Shown here piece by piece: positions 24,073 to 32,518 of a stretch of 32,518 nt of DNA. Source of the DNA: Chloroflexota bacterium. Lineage in GTDB: Bacteria; Chloroflexota; Limnocylindria; Limnocylindrales; CSP1-4. The stretch lies in the NCBI GenBank assembly GCA_003141955.1, contig PLOC01000062.1:1-32518 (forward strand), given 5' to 3'. A model generated the notes under the pieces. It saw only the letters and a program-made list of their open reading frames with translations, was not told where the DNA came from and did not search any database. The position numbers and the translations under genes are program-made. Every line of letters starts with the position of its first letter. Position 1 is the first letter of the stretch.

Positions 24073-24847
24073 AGCCGGCGCGCGTCGCGCGCGCCGCCAG
24101 ATCCGCGCCGGTGAAGATGTAGCGCCCGTCCTGGTAGGCATCCCGGACGATCACGGTTGCATACCGCTCCGGGCGGAGGACGCGTGCGAGTTGCGAGAAG
24201 ACGCTCTCCATCCGATCGAGAAACGTCCCGTAGTCGGCGCTATTGGCCAGGTCGCCGGGATGATCGGTGACCATCGAGTAGTCGGTCCGACGGTTGGCAT
24301 GCCGCTCGGCCAGCTTTCCACCGGCCATCGTGATCGGCAGCTGAATGTTGTAGGGCGGATCGGTCGCGACGAAGTCGACACTGTCGGCCTCGAGCTCGGG
24401 CAGGACGAGCATGGCGTCGCCCAGGCGCATCTGCAGGCCCGAAGGGTCGAACGGTCGCTCGCCGCCCGGGTCGTTCGAGCCGATGTCGGCCAGGACCGGG
24501 CCGCGTCCGTCCCGCTCCGCCGCCAGGCTGCGCAACAGCGATTCGTAGACCGCAACCCAGCGAGCCTCGATCTCGATCCCGATCGCCCGCCGCGGACCGC
24601 GCGCGATTGCTGCCCCGAGCAACGTCCCGCCGACTCCGGCGAACGGGTCCAGGACCACCTCTCCGCTGGTCGTGAAGAACTCGATCAGGCGTGCCATCAG
24701 CCGGGGCGGCTTGTTGGCGCCGTGCTGCTTGCGGAGGTCGTGGCCGAGCTCGGAGGGATAGGCCGTTCCCCACACGGACTTGGTGAAGTACAGCCATTCC
24801 TCGCCCGAGAGCTCGTTGAGGGTGTTGGCGGGGTGTCTGGGGCTCAC
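23918..24847 (-). CDS. Orphan DNA methyltransferase, N6-adenine type
   Basis: A 309-residue SAM-dependent DNA methyltransferase of the N6_N4 family. The SAM-binding motif is DPFAGVGGT (D67) and the catalytic motif is TDPPYN (D163-Y166). A DPPY tetrad is typical of N6-adenine enzymes, whereas SPPY marks N4-cytosine. The SAM motif comes before the catalytic motif, unlike the beta class. The N-terminal KSVWGTAYP and LRKQHGANKPPRLMARLIEFF help shape the SAM pocket in this group. No restriction endonuclease gene is beside it, so it may act in regulation or replication control. The recognition site is unknown. GTG 24847 has TAGGCT six bases upstream (leaderless pattern). Its 3' end overlaps the SH3 gene by 155 bases. 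Confidence 0.9.
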   Translation of the reverse strand: MSPRHPANTLNELSGEEWLYFTKSVWGTAYPSELGHDLRKQHGANKPPRLMARLIEFFTTSGEVVLDPFAGVGGTLLGAAIARGPRRAIGIEIEARWVAVYESLLRSLAAERDGRGPVLADIGSNDPGGERPFDPSGLQMRLGDAMLVLPELEADSVDFVATDPPYNIQLPITMAGGKLAERHANRRTDYSMVTDHPGDLANSADYGTFLDRMESVFSQLARVLRPERYATVIVRDAYQDGRYIFTGADLAARATRAGFTAKGDVIWYQAGTRLRPYGYPRSYVPNIAHQHVLVLRLEPRRSKAGRPGR

Positions 24848-24853
24848 CGAACG

Positions 24854-24859
24854 AGCCTA
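24854..24859 (-). promoter_or_regulatory. -10 box of a leaderless promoter, methyltransferase gene
   Basis: On the minus strand TAGGCT is followed by exactly six bases (CGTTCG) and GTG 24847. No ribosome-binding site is present. Confidence 0.5.
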
Positions 24860-24996
24860 ACAGGCGCGGCCGCCCTTCTCGAGCCGGATACGGAATGGGC
24901 GCCCGTAACCGGGCGTGGAGCGGTTACGCTAGGCGGCGCGAGGGGAACGGCGGAGCTTAGCCATGAGCCGCGCCGCAACTGGGGTCTCGGAATGCC

Positions 24997-27900
24997 ATGA
25001 CGAACAGCATCGAGCGGAGCGGCGGACGCGGCTTCGACGGGCGCCCCTCGCACCACAAGCTCTGGAGCGATCGGTTCGTCGGCCGTGAGCGCCCCCTGGA
25101 GCGAATGGCCGTCGGGCTGCAGAGCGTGGCCGACGGCAGGCCCAACGCGCTCATTCTCTCGGGCACCGCGGGCCTTGGACTGACGCGCCTCCTCGCCGAG
25201 ACGGAGCGGCGTATCGGCGCGCTCGCGGATCCGTTCGCGGCTGTCCACGGGGTATCTATGCAGGCCACCTCGGGCGTGCCCTACGCTCCGATCAGCGCGG
25301 CGCTGGACCGTCTGCTGGAGCCCGTCTCGGATGAGACGCTGGCGGCGCTGGTGGGCCCCACGGGCGACGCGATCGCCCGGCTGGTGCCCAGCCTGCGGCC
25401 GCGCCTCGCGGCGCTGGAGCTGCTGCCCGTGCGGCCGCGCGTCGTCGCCACCGAGTGGCGCGAGGCGCGCATGCTGGAGGCGGTCCTGGGATTGCTGGAG
25501 CGTCTCGGCGAGCGGCAGCCGGTGGCGCTGGTGCTGGAGGACATGCATTACTCCGATGCCGCGACCCGCAGCCTAGCCACGTTCCTGGCGCGTGTGTCGC
25601 GGGGCCAGCGGGTCATGCTGGTCCTGACATACCAGCCCGACCGGTTGCTTCGATCCGATCCATTGCGGGCGACGCTGGCCTCGCTCGCGACCACGCCGTC
25701 CGTCGTCAGCGCCGAGGTTGGGCCGCTGGACCGGGCCGAGCTGGGCCAGCTGATCGAGGCCATCGAGGGCGGACGGCCCTCGTCCACGACGCTCTTGCTC
25801 GTGGCCGAGCGGTCGCGCGGCAACCCGCTCGTCGCCGAGGAGCTGCTGGCGGCCAGGCGCGAGCTCTCCGGCGTCTCTCTGGCGGGCTCGTTCGAGCGGC
25901 TCGTGACGGCCCGCTCGTCGCTCCGCTCCCCGGAGTGCCGCCGGGTGCTGCGGCTTCTGTCCTTGACCGGAGAGCCGGTCACGCGGCCGATGCTGATGGC
26001 GACGGCCACTGAGTTCGAGAGGCGGGCGCCGGCGCGACCGCCGCGCTCGACGAGCGGAGGTCGCAAGGGTGACGGCCTGGACGGGGACATCGCCGCGGGC
26101 GTAGCCGAGGGACTCGAGTACGGATTCCTGGTCGAGACCGGCGACGGGCGGCTCACCGGGGAGGGTCGAGAACGGCGGATCTGGTTCCGCCATGAGCTGA
26201 TCGCCGAGGCGATCGCCGCCGATCTGCTGCCGGCGACGCGGCGGCGCTACCATGCCGCGCTTGCCGCCGCGGCGCGAGGCGATCCGGCGCCGGCAGCCCC
26301 GGTTGCCGACGCGCCGATGGGGCTGCCGGCTCAGGATTACCACCGTTCGAGAGCCGTTTCCCGGGCTTCCCTGTCATCGGCCGCGGAGGCGGCCTCAACG
26401 TACGCCGTTGCGGCCATTCCACCGCAGCCGGCAGCCGCCCTGGCGCATCACTTCGCCGCCCACCAGCTGGCCGAGGCCGAGCAGGCGGCCCTGGCCGCCG
26501 CCGCGGCGGCGGAGGCCCTCGACGCCGGAGCGGACGCGCTCGCCCACTACGAGAAGGCTCTCGCCCTTTACGAGATCGTGCGCCTGGAGGACGATGCGCC
26601 GCCTCTCTCCGACCTGTACGTCAGGGCCGCCGAGGCTGCCTTCGCCGCCGGCGACCCGGCTCGTGCGTCGGCCTACTGCGAAGCCGCCGCGGCCGCTCTG
26701 GACGATCCGCACGAGCGGCTCGCACTCGGCCTGGTGATGGAGCAGCTGGGCCGCTACCGCCGAGCCTCGGGCGACCAGGAGGGTTCGCTCGCGGCATACA
26801 AGCGGGCCGTCGATCTCGTTCCCCGCGAGCCGACAGCGGCTCGGGCTCGCGTTCTGGGCTCGCTGGCCCAGTTTCGGATGCTCGAAGGAGTCTTTTCGGA
26901 AGCGCGGCGGTACGCGCAGGAGGCCGTCTCGGTGGCGACCGCCGTCGGAGATGAGGCTCGCCAGGAGCTTCTCCATGCGACGTGCACGCTGGCGGTGGCC
27001 GAGGCCTGGGGAGAAGAGCCCGAGCCTGCCGTGGAGATGCTGCGCCAGACGCTGGTCGACGCCGCGGCACTCGGCCGACTCGACGACCTGTTCCGGGTCT
27101 ACGCCAACCTGACCACCGTCCTGGACCTGCTCGGGCGCCGCGAGGAAGCGATCGCGATGGCCTACGAGGGGATCGCCGAAGCGGAGCGGGAGGGCCAGGC
27201 CACGGTGTACGGCAACTTCCTGCGGGCCAACGCCTCCGAATCGCTGTACTTCATGGGCCGCTGGCCCGAGTGCCGCCGTCTTTGTCTGGACGCCCTGAGC
27301 TGGAACCCGGTGGGCATCTGGTTCCTCTCGCCTCTCCTGAATCTGGCGACAGTAGAGGTCGCCATGAGCGCGGGCGAGTCGGCCGGCAGACTGCTGGGGC
27401 AGCTCCTGCTCGCGCTCGAGACCGTGCAGGATCCGCAGTTCGCCGTACCGGCCCAGCAGACGGCGGCTGCCTACGCCCTCTGGCAGGAGGACCTGGCCGA
27501 TGCTCGCCGGGCGGCAGAGCGCGGCTGGCAGAAGGTCAGCGACACGGAGGACTGGCTGCTCATGGCGCGCATGGCGTCGACCTGCCTGGAGGTGGACGCC
27601 ACCATCGCCGAGGACGCCCACCGCCGCCGCGACCTCGCCACCCTCGCGGCTGCCCGCGAGCGAAGCCTCCCGATCGTCCTGCAAGCCGAGGTCGTGGTGA
27701 AGGGCTGTGGGGTTCCGACCAGGTTCGGGTCGCGTCGTCAGGCAGATCTGGCGATCCGAGTGGCCCGCGCGTTCCGGGCCCGCATCGAGGGTCACGACGA
27801 TCCGGCCACCTGGACGCAGCTCGCCGCGGACTGGGCCGAGCTGGGCGATCCGTACGAAACCGCCCGCGCCCACTGGCGGGAGGCCGAGGCTCTGCTCGAT

Positions 27901-28470
27901 CGGGCCCGTGGCCGGTCAACTCGGACCGTGGCCAGGGATCCGCTGACCGCCGCCGCGGAAGGGGCCTATGTCCTCGGGGCGTGGCCGCTCCTGCGGGCCG
28001 TGGCCGAACTATCGCGGCGCGCCATGCTGCCGCTCCCAAAGCAGATAGAGACGGCCCTGGAGGGACGCCTCGAGCCTCCGGCCGCCCCCTCCCGGTCGAT
28101 CGGTAACCGGCCCGGCGCTCCCACCAGGCCGGTGGGGCCGTCTCCTGCCGGCCACGGAGGCACGACGAGCCAGACTGCCGTCCAGTCGGCCGGCTCCGCC
28201 GCGCCCCGATGGGAGTCGGGGATAATGGCCGACTTCGCCGCGTCGGCGGTCCATCAGGCGCAGCGTGACTTCGGTCTGAGCAAGCGCGAGCTGGAGGTTC
28301 TGGCGCTGATCGCCGAGGGGCGGAGCAATCCAGAGATCGGCCGGCAGCTCTACATCACGCGCAAGACGGTGGCCGTGCACGTCAGCAACATCCTGACGAA
28401 GCTCGGGGTGTCGGGACGGGTGGAAGCGGCCGCCGCGGCGATCAGGCTGGGGCTCACCGAGCGCGGATAG
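24997..28470 (+). CDS. Large LuxR-type ATPase regulator (LAL-like) with degenerate Walker A
   Basis: A 1,157-residue regulator of the LAL/MalT-like layout. It has an N-terminal AAA/STAND-type ATPase (from [10 protein letters not shown]), a long helical TPR-like middle (about 430-1000), and a C-terminal LuxR helix-turn-helix (about 1090-1152: [33 protein letters not shown]). The P-loop reads GTAGLGLTR: the usual lysine of GxxGxGK(T/S) is Leu62. The Walker B LVLED (E181, D182) and DMHYSD are kept. ATP hydrolysis is therefore doubtful, and nucleotide-free or binding-only control is possible. The Ala-rich middle and an 80-residue Pro/Ser linker before the DNA-binding domain are consistent with the family. 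ATG 24997 lacks a clear ribosome-binding site. Its target genes are unknown. Confidence 0.9.
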   Translation: MTNSIERSGGRGFDGRPSHHKLWSDRFVGRERPLERMAVGLQSVADGRPNALILSGTAGLGLTRLLAETERRIGALADPFAAVHGVSMQATSGVPYAPISAALDRLLEPVSDETLAALVGPTGDAIARLVPSLRPRLAALELLPVRPRVVATEWREARMLEAVLGLLERLGERQPVALVLEDMHYSDAATRSLATFLARVSRGQRVMLVLTYQPDRLLRSDPLRATLASLATTPSVVSAEVGPLDRAELGQLIEAIEGGRPSSTTLLLVAERSRGNPLVAEELLAARRELSGVSLAGSFERLVTARSSLRSPECRRVLRLLSLTGEPVTRPMLMATATEFERRAPARPPRSTSGGRKGDGLDGDIAAGVAEGLEYGFLVETGDGRLTGEGRERRIWFRHELIAEAIAADLLPATRRRYHAALAAAARGDPAPAAPVADAPMGLPAQDYHRSRAVSRASLSSAAEAASTYAVAAIPPQPAAALAHHFAAHQLAEAEQAALAAAAAAEALDAGADALAHYEKALALYEIVRLEDDAPPLSDLYVRAAEAAFAAGDPARASAYCEAAAAALDDPHERLALGLVMEQLGRYRRASGDQEGSLAAYKRAVDLVPREPTAARARVLGSLAQFRMLEGVFSEARRYAQEAVSVATAVGDEARQELLHATCTLAVAEAWGEEPEPAVEMLRQTLVDAAALGRLDDLFRVYANLTTVLDLLGRREEAIAMAYEGIAEAEREGQATVYGNFLRANASESLYFMGRWPECRRLCLDALSWNPVGIWFLSPLLNLATVEVAMSAGESAGRLLGQLLLALETVQDPQFAVPAQQTAAAYALWQEDLADARRAAERGWQKVSDTEDWLLMARMASTCLEVDATIAEDAHRRRDLATLAAARERSLPIVLQAEVVVKGCGVPTRFGSRRQADLAIRVARAFRARIEGHDDPATWTQLAADWAELGDPYETARAHWREAEALLDRARGRSTRTVARDPLTAAAEGAYVLGAWPLLRAVAELSRRAMLPLPKQIETALEGRLEPPAAPSRSIGNRPGAPTRPVGPSPAGHGGTTSQTAVQSAGSAAPRWESGIMADFAASAVHQAQRDFGLSKRELEVLALIAEGRSNPEIGRQLYITRKTVAVHVSNILTKLGVSGRVEAAAAAIRLGLTERG

Positions 28471-28539
28471 GGCGCCGGCGGCTGGCAGGCCTCGTCGACT
28501 TCGCTCCGTTGTCTCCGTCCGTCGCGGTCCCCGGACACA

Positions 28540-28570
28540 AAGAAACCCGGACTCAAGGCCCGGGTTTCTT
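28540..28570 (-). terminator. Bidirectional intrinsic terminator
   Basis: AAGAAACCCGG and CCGGGTTTCTT form a perfect 11-bp stem around a 9-base loop. Read on the minus strand the stem is followed by TTTGTG, giving a T-rich end to the mini-protein transcript. On the plus strand it would stop the LuxR-type gene 70 bases after its stop codon. Confidence 0.75.
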
Positions 28571-28584
28571 GCGGCGTATCCGGT

Positions 28585-28653
28585 CTACCAGCGCTTGCCC
28601 CAAATGATCACGAGCAGCGCCAGGGCGATCGGAGCCAGGTTGGTGAGGTCCAC
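28585..28653 (-). CDS. 22-residue hydrophobic mini-protein
   Basis: A minus-strand frame starts at GTG 28653 and encodes 22 residues: a short polar head (VDLTNLAP), a hydrophobic run (IALALLVIIW) and a basic/aromatic end (GKRW). The ribosome-binding site is near ideal, AAGGAG six bases before GTG. A candidate promoter lies upstream (-35 TTGAGT, 18-base gap, -10 TATGGT), and a perfect terminator stem starts 15 bases after the stop codon. The product would be a single-span or surface-seeking membrane peptide, possibly a small regulator of a membrane complex or a toxin-like peptide; no function can be assigned. The complete transcription unit is the main evidence, since the frame itself is short. 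Confidence 0.6.
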   Translation of the reverse strand: MDLTNLAPIALALLVIIWGKRW

Positions 28654-28717
28654 AGCCGACTCCTTGTTTGGGCTCCCCCGAAAGAAGTTGCCGCGCAGGC
28701 CGCGTGCAGCGTGCGCA

Positions 28718-28747
28718 ACCATATCCCTTCCGGCCCGAGAAACTCAA
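28718..28747 (-). promoter_or_regulatory. Promoter for the mini-protein gene
   Basis: On the minus strand TTGAGT (28747-28742) and TATGGT (28723-28718) are 18 bases apart. Transcription would start near 28711, giving a leader of about 58 bases. Confidence 0.45.
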
Positions 28748-28876
28748 TCGCTCATCCGTACGGAGGGTACCGGCCGGGCTCATGGCGGGGTACTGCCGGA
28801 TCCGCAGCCGAATGGGGCAAGGGTGTTTCCCTAGAGAATCGGCCCCGGCGCCGACCTACACTGCGGCCAGCAGAGT

Positions 28877-28904
28877 CGAGACGGCGCCGCGCGGCGCCGT
28901 CTCG
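28877..28904 (+). other. Perfect 12-bp hairpin in the mgtC-like leader
   Basis: CGAGACGGCGCC and GGCGCCGTCTCG pair fully around a GCGC loop, 25 bases before GTG 28930. A TACACT at 28857-28862 could be a -10 box placing this hairpin in the 5' untranslated region. It has no T-tract, so it is not a standard terminator. It may be a leader regulatory structure or a protein-binding inverted repeat. Confidence 0.5.
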
Positions 28905-28929
28905 CCTGCCCAGTTCGAGGTGACGTGGC

Positions 28930-29616
28930 GTGCCCACCGATCTGCAGTTTCAGGTGGACATCTCGGCGCGGCTCGTTGTGGCCGCCGTCTTCGGGGCGAT
29001 GATCGGCCTGGAGCGCGAGATCCACGGCCACCAGGCGGGCGTGCGAACCCACATGCTCGTGTCGCTTGGCTCCGCGATATTCACCGTGCTCTCCATCTAC
29101 GGCTTCCACGCGGTCGCGGGCACTGGCAGCGTTGACCCGAGTCGCATCTCGGCGCAGATCGTGACCGGAATCGGCTTCCTGGGCGCCGGCGCGATCATCA
29201 AGTTCGGTATGAACGTGCGCGGCCTCACCACCGCCGCAAGCCTGTGGGTCGTCGCGGCGGTCGGCTTGGCCGCCGGAACCGGGTCCTACTTCGTGGCGGC
29301 GGTCGGGACCGCGCTGGCGATGCTCTCGCTGTGGCCAGTTCATCGCCTGGTCGCCAAGCTCGAGCTGTCCGGTGGGCGAGTTGTGCGCGTCCGGCTCGGC
29401 CTCAAGAAGCTCGATTCGTTCGCCGCGGTGTCGCGGGTCCTTCTTTCCAACCGGGTCGAGATCTTGAGCGTACAGAGCGAGAAGTCGAAGGGCGGCCACT
29501 TCATGGACCTGGAGCTGCGGCTGCCGGTTGGGGGGCTCGACCACAAGGTCCTTTCGGAGCTGGGGCAGCTGGCCGGCGTCGAGGTCGAGACGATGACCGC
29601 GGCCGAGGAGGCCTGA
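28930..29616 (+). CDS. MgtC/SapB-family membrane protein
   Basis: A 228-residue protein with about four or five spans and a soluble C-terminal domain. The family signature is complete: GAMIGLEREIHGHQAGVRTH, MLVSLGSA, GIGFLGAGAI and VRGLTTAASLWVVAAVG. MgtC in pathogens inhibits F-ATP synthase and helps survival at low Mg2+, while many environmental members are uncharacterised and are often called Mg2+ transport proteins, without proof. The C-terminal part (VVRVRLGLKKLDSF to GVEVETM) is probably an ACT-like fold. The frame starts at GTG 28930, with GAGGTG seven bases upstream. Its leader carries a strong hairpin. It converges on the kinase gene with 12 bases between stops. Confidence 0.92.
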   Translation: MPTDLQFQVDISARLVVAAVFGAMIGLEREIHGHQAGVRTHMLVSLGSAIFTVLSIYGFHAVAGTGSVDPSRISAQIVTGIGFLGAGAIIKFGMNVRGLTTAASLWVVAAVGLAAGTGSYFVAAVGTALAMLSLWPVHRLVAKLELSGGRVVRVRLGLKKLDSFAAVSRVLLSNRVEILSVQSEKSKGGHFMDLELRLPVGGLDHKVLSELGQLAGVEVETMTAAEEA

Positions 29617-29628
29617 CGCCCCGGTCGG

Positions 29629-32518
29629 TCAGTCGTCCGAATCCTCCGATGCCGCGGGTTTCCCGGGCGGGACGGCCAGAACTGTATCCACGGCCGAGAT
29701 CAGTTCTTCGGATTTGAATGGCTTGGCCAGGAAGTCGATGCCGGCCTCCAGGATGCCATCGCGGACGATGCCCATGTCCGTGTGGCCCGACATGTACAGG
29801 ACCCGGATGCCGGGCTGGATGGCGGCGAGCCTGGTGGCCACCTCGCGCCCGCTCATGCCTGGCATTCTCATGTCGGTGAGGAGCAGTTGCACGACCGTGT
29901 CGCGCGCCGTTTCGAGTGCCGCCGGGCCGTCCTCCGCGGTCAGGACCCGGTAGCCGGCCGTCTCCAGGACGCGACTCGCGAATCGCCGCACCCCGTCGTC
30001 GTCTTCGACGAGCAGGATCGTGCCCGGCCTGGCGCCACGGATAGCAGTCGTGGGCGGTGGATCCGGTTCGGCATCGATGGTCGCCTCCACCGCCGGCAGG
30101 TAGACGGTGAAGGTCGATCCCCGCCCCGGCTGGCTGCGAGCGGCAACGGTCCCTCCGGACATGCGGACGATGCCGTAGACCGTGGCCAGTCCCAGTCCCG
30201 TGCCCTTGCCCGGCCCCTTGGTCGTGAAGTACGGCTCGAAGAGGTGGCCAAGCGTCTCGTCGTCCATGCCGACCCCGGTGTCGGTCACCGACAGCGTCAC
30301 CAGCGGCCCGGCCGGCGCGCCCTCGGCGGGCGCCTGGGTCGCGTCCGAAGTCGTGCCGTCGGCGATCTCGATGGTCAGTGTCCCGCCGTCGGGCATGGCC
30401 TCGCTGGCGTTCACGGCCAGGTTGAGGATGATCTGATCCATCTGGGCGGGGTCGGCCATGACGCCGCCTATGCTGTCCGGGGCGATGGTCACGAGCTTGA
30501 CGTCTTCGCGGATGAGCCGCCGGAGCATCGGTTCCAGGCGTCGAACGACCGCGCTCAGGTCGACCACCTCCGGTTGGAGGACGGTTCGCCGAGCGAACGC
30601 CAGCAGCTGGCGGGTCAGCCTGGTCGCACGATCCGCGTCCTGCTCGATTTGCTCCAGGTCTTCGTGCGGCCCCTCGCCGGGCGGCAGTTCGGCAAGGGCG
30701 AGGCTGGCCATGCCTCGGATCGAGGTCAGGAGGTTGTTGAAATCGTGGGCTATGCCACCCGCGAGCCGCCCGATCTCCTCCATCTTCTGAGCCTGCCGCA
30801 GCTGCTGCTCCAATGCGATCCGCTCGGCCTCGGCGCGACGCCGCTCGGTGAGATCGCGGGCGATCTCCAGGATCGCCGTCTTGCCGCCGAGCTCGATCGT
30901 TGTCGCGATGACCTCGGTCGGAATGACTGTTCCGTCCCGAGCCAGATGCGCGGACTCGAACGACAGGCTGCCCCGTTCGGCCAGGGAAGTCATCCTCTCT
31001 CGAAACCGAGTCGCGAACTCGGGCGTGTCGATCTGGTCGGCGGTCATCGACGCCAGCTCGTCTCGCGTGTACCCCAGGCGCTCGCAGGCGGTCCGGTTGG
31101 CATCCAGGAGACGACCGTCCGCGTCCAGAATCAGGAGGGCGTCGCCGGCGCTCTCGAAGAGGGTCCGGAAGCGCTCTTCCGACTGGCGGAGCGCCTGTTC
31201 GCCCCTGTAGCGGTCCGAGATGTCCAGGCCGGCGGCGACGATTCCGGTTATCTTTCCGTCCTTTGATCGGAGAGGGGCCTTCGTCAGGAGCTGGCGTCGC
31301 GCCGTACCGTCGGGGAGGTACAGGTTCGCCTCGTACGTCTCGACCGCCCCTTCCTCCAGGACCGGGCGGTCGTGGGCCGCGTGCATCTCGGCGTCGGCCT
31401 CGTCGAGTTCGCCGTACTTCCTGCCGTCGGTCCCTTCGCGGAGACGGCCGGGGCCGGCGGTGAAGGCGGCATTGGCAAGGTGGGGGCGACCATCGGTATA
31501 GTTCGCGAATATCGGGATGGGGATCGCGTCGAGGAGCTGCTGCATGAGGCTGGCCTGCTCGCGGAGGGCCTCCTCGGACCGTTTGCGCTCGGTCAGGTCG
31601 CGGTACACCGTGAGGATCGCCGGCCGGCCGCGGAACTCTATGCGACGGGACACGGCCTCGATGGGGATCTCTGTTCCGTCTCGTCGAACATGCGTCGCCT
31701 CGATGGCGCGGACGCGGCCGCCCCGGATCATCACCTGGACGCGTTCCGGGATCGTGGCCGCTGACTCGGGCGAGTTGATCGCCCCGACTGGCATCGCCAG
31801 GAGCTGCTCGCGGGTATAGCCGAGACTTTCGCAAACGACACGGTTGACCTCGAGGAAGTTGCCGCCAGGCTCGGAGATCGCCACGCCATCGCCCATGCTG
31901 TCGAAGATGATGCGGAACTGCTCCTCCGATTGGCGTACGGCCTCCTCGGCCTCGTGCCGGGCGGTGATGTCTCGAACGGACGCGATGACTCCGATGATCT
32001 GCCCGCTGGCGTCGCGATGAGGTCGGTGCGTGTTCAGGGACCAGCCACCTCGACCAGTCTGAGGGACCGTGTATTCGAACTCGCGCGACTGTGGCCGGCC
32101 CGTCTCTATGACTCTGCGGAGGTTCTCTTCGATGCCGGCGGCCATGGCCTCGGGGAAGACGTCGCGCGCTCTTCGGCCGAGAACGAGGTTCGCAGCCAGG
32201 CCCGTCATCTCCTCCATCCTGGGGTTCCAGACGACATAGCGGAGGTCGCGGTCGAAGACGACCAGCCCTTCGCCGGAGCTGGCGATGATCGTCTCGATGA
32301 AGGCATTACGGTCGCGAGTGACGGCCTCGGCGCGGCGGCGATCCGTCACGTCCTCGATCATTGCCATTACCCAGGTTGGGCCCACCCGCGAGAGGTGGAT
32401 GAGCACAGAGCGGTCGGTCTCCGCGTCGTGCCCTTCGAACTCCTCCGATTGCCCGCTGACCGCGACCCTGCTCAATCGCTCGATCAGTTCCGGCCTCAGC
32501 TGGGGGTTGACCCCTAAA
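29629..32518 (-). CDS. Multi-PAS hybrid histidine kinase, 5' end beyond the window
   Basis: The frame stays open through 32518, so the N-terminus is missing. From the edge inward come the end of one PAS domain (to IEDVTDRRRAEA), then four PAS domains, each ending in a DITAR/DLTER/DISDR-type linker. A HisKA domain follows (AGGIAHDFNNLL, with phospho-His at about 30745-30747), then an HATPase domain (NLAVNASEAMPDGG, DTGVGMDD, GKGTGLGLATVYGIV) and a C-terminal receiver domain (LLVEDDDGVRR, phospho-Asp at 29872-29874 in LLTDMRMPG, KPF near the end). It should sense a signal through PAS domains and transfer phosphate from its own receiver to another protein. No membrane span or cofactor residue is obvious in the visible part. 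The pairing partner is not in the window. Confidence 0.95.
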   Translation of the reverse strand, partial: LGVNPQLRPELIERLSRVAVSGQSEEFEGHDAETDRSVLIHLSRVGPTWVMAMIEDVTDRRRAEAVTRDRNAFIETIIASSGEGLVVFDRDLRYVVWNPRMEEMTGLAANLVLGRRARDVFPEAMAAGIEENLRRVIETGRPQSREFEYTVPQTGRGGWSLNTHRPHRDASGQIIGVIASVRDITARHEAEEAVRQSEEQFRIIFDSMGDGVAISEPGGNFLEVNRVVCESLGYTREQLLAMPVGAINSPESAATIPERVQVMIRGGRVRAIEATHVRRDGTEIPIEAVSRRIEFRGRPAILTVYRDLTERKRSEEALREQASLMQQLLDAIPIPIFANYTDGRPHLANAAFTAGPGRLREGTDGRKYGELDEADAEMHAAHDRPVLEEGAVETYEANLYLPDGTARRQLLTKAPLRSKDGKITGIVAAGLDISDRYRGEQALRQSEERFRTLFESAGDALLILDADGRLLDANRTACERLGYTRDELASMTADQIDTPEFATRFRERMTSLAERGSLSFESAHLARDGTVIPTEVIATTIELGGKTAILEIARDLTERRRAEAERIALEQQLRQAQKMEEIGRLAGGIAHDFNNLLTSIRGMASLALAELPPGEGPHEDLEQIEQDADRATRLTRQLLAFARRTVLQPEVVDLSAVVRRLEPMLRRLIREDVKLVTIAPDSIGGVMADPAQMDQIILNLAVNASEAMPDGGTLTIEIADGTTSDATQAPAEGAPAGPLVTLSVTDTGVGMDDETLGHLFEPYFTTKGPGKGTGLGLATVYGIVRMSGGTVAARSQPGRGSTFTVYLPAVEATIDAEPDPPPTTAIRGARPGTILLVEDDDGVRRFASRVLETAGYRVLTAEDGPAALETARDTVVQLLLTDMRMPGMSGREVATRLAAIQPGIRVLYMSGHTDMGIVRDGILEAGIDFLAKPFKSEELISAVDTVLAVPPGKPAASEDSDD

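Noticed and set aside
1-32518. CRISPR array, prophage, conjugative or toxin-antitoxin/defence cassette
   Set aside because: I found no regularly spaced repeats, structural phage genes or recognised defence pairs. The methyltransferase is solitary and the only mobile element is the IS.

Overview
The window is high-G+C, gene-dense bacterial chromosome, probably from Chloroflexota (a Limnocylindria-like lineage) or possibly Actinomycetota. This placement is an inference. It rests on base composition, on several genes that begin right at a TANNNT -10 box with 6-7 bases before the start codon (leaderless transcription), on a remnant resembling the post-COAP-1 domain, on a LigB-like ATP-dependent ligase, and on many proteins with one membrane anchor and Pro/Ala-rich linkers. 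No 16S or other phylogenetic marker is present.

Layout. 37-2159 (minus): a small membrane protein and a lysine 2,3-aminomutase. 2232-2560: a frameshifted secreted-domain remnant. 2579-5424: a Nudix hydrolase, a SIMPL-domain protein, an Rrf2 Fe-S-type regulator and a RimJ/RimL-like acetyltransferase. 5551-7934: an ATP-dependent DNA ligase and a two-repeat protein of unknown function. 7983-10131: a divergent pair of a two-domain sulfurtransferase and a class V aminotransferase with a SufS-like cysteine. 10197-11604: a tRNA with anticodon UAU (Ile) whose 3' end was the target of a complete 1,315-bp IS481-type element. The element is flanked by a perfect 16-bp duplication that restores the tRNA. 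11970-15101: a GNAT protein, a site-2-protease-like M50 peptidase, and a membrane-anchored CE1/PHB-depolymerase-like esterase. 15428-17976: a two-gene, ATGA-overlapped operon of a membrane-anchored protein and a PrsW-like intramembrane protease fused to an SH3-like tail. 18272-20617 (minus): pta-ackA, the acetyl-CoA to acetate ATP-forming pathway. 21037-21739 (minus): a frameshifted membrane protein. 22081-24847: a secreted/membrane SH3 protein overlapping tail-to-tail with an orphan adenine-type DNA methyltransferase. 24997-28470: a very large LuxR-type ATPase regulator whose Walker A lysine is replaced. 28585-28653: a 22-residue hydrophobic mini-protein with its own promoter, ribosome-binding site and terminator. 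28930-end: an MgtC/SapB protein with a strong leader hairpin, and the 3' part of a multi-PAS hybrid histidine kinase that runs off the right edge.

How genes fit together. pta-ackA is a standard energy/overflow module. The sulfurtransferase and aminotransferase may share a sulfur-transfer job. Three membrane proteolysis or cell-envelope proteins (M50, PrsW-SH3, SH3 protein) lie within about 11 kb, but nothing directly links them. I see no CRISPR array, phage, conjugation module or recognisable defence cassette. The most unusual items are the tRNA-Ile(UAU)/IS481 arrangement, the leaderless-promoter pattern, the mini-protein gene and the PrsW-SH3 operon.
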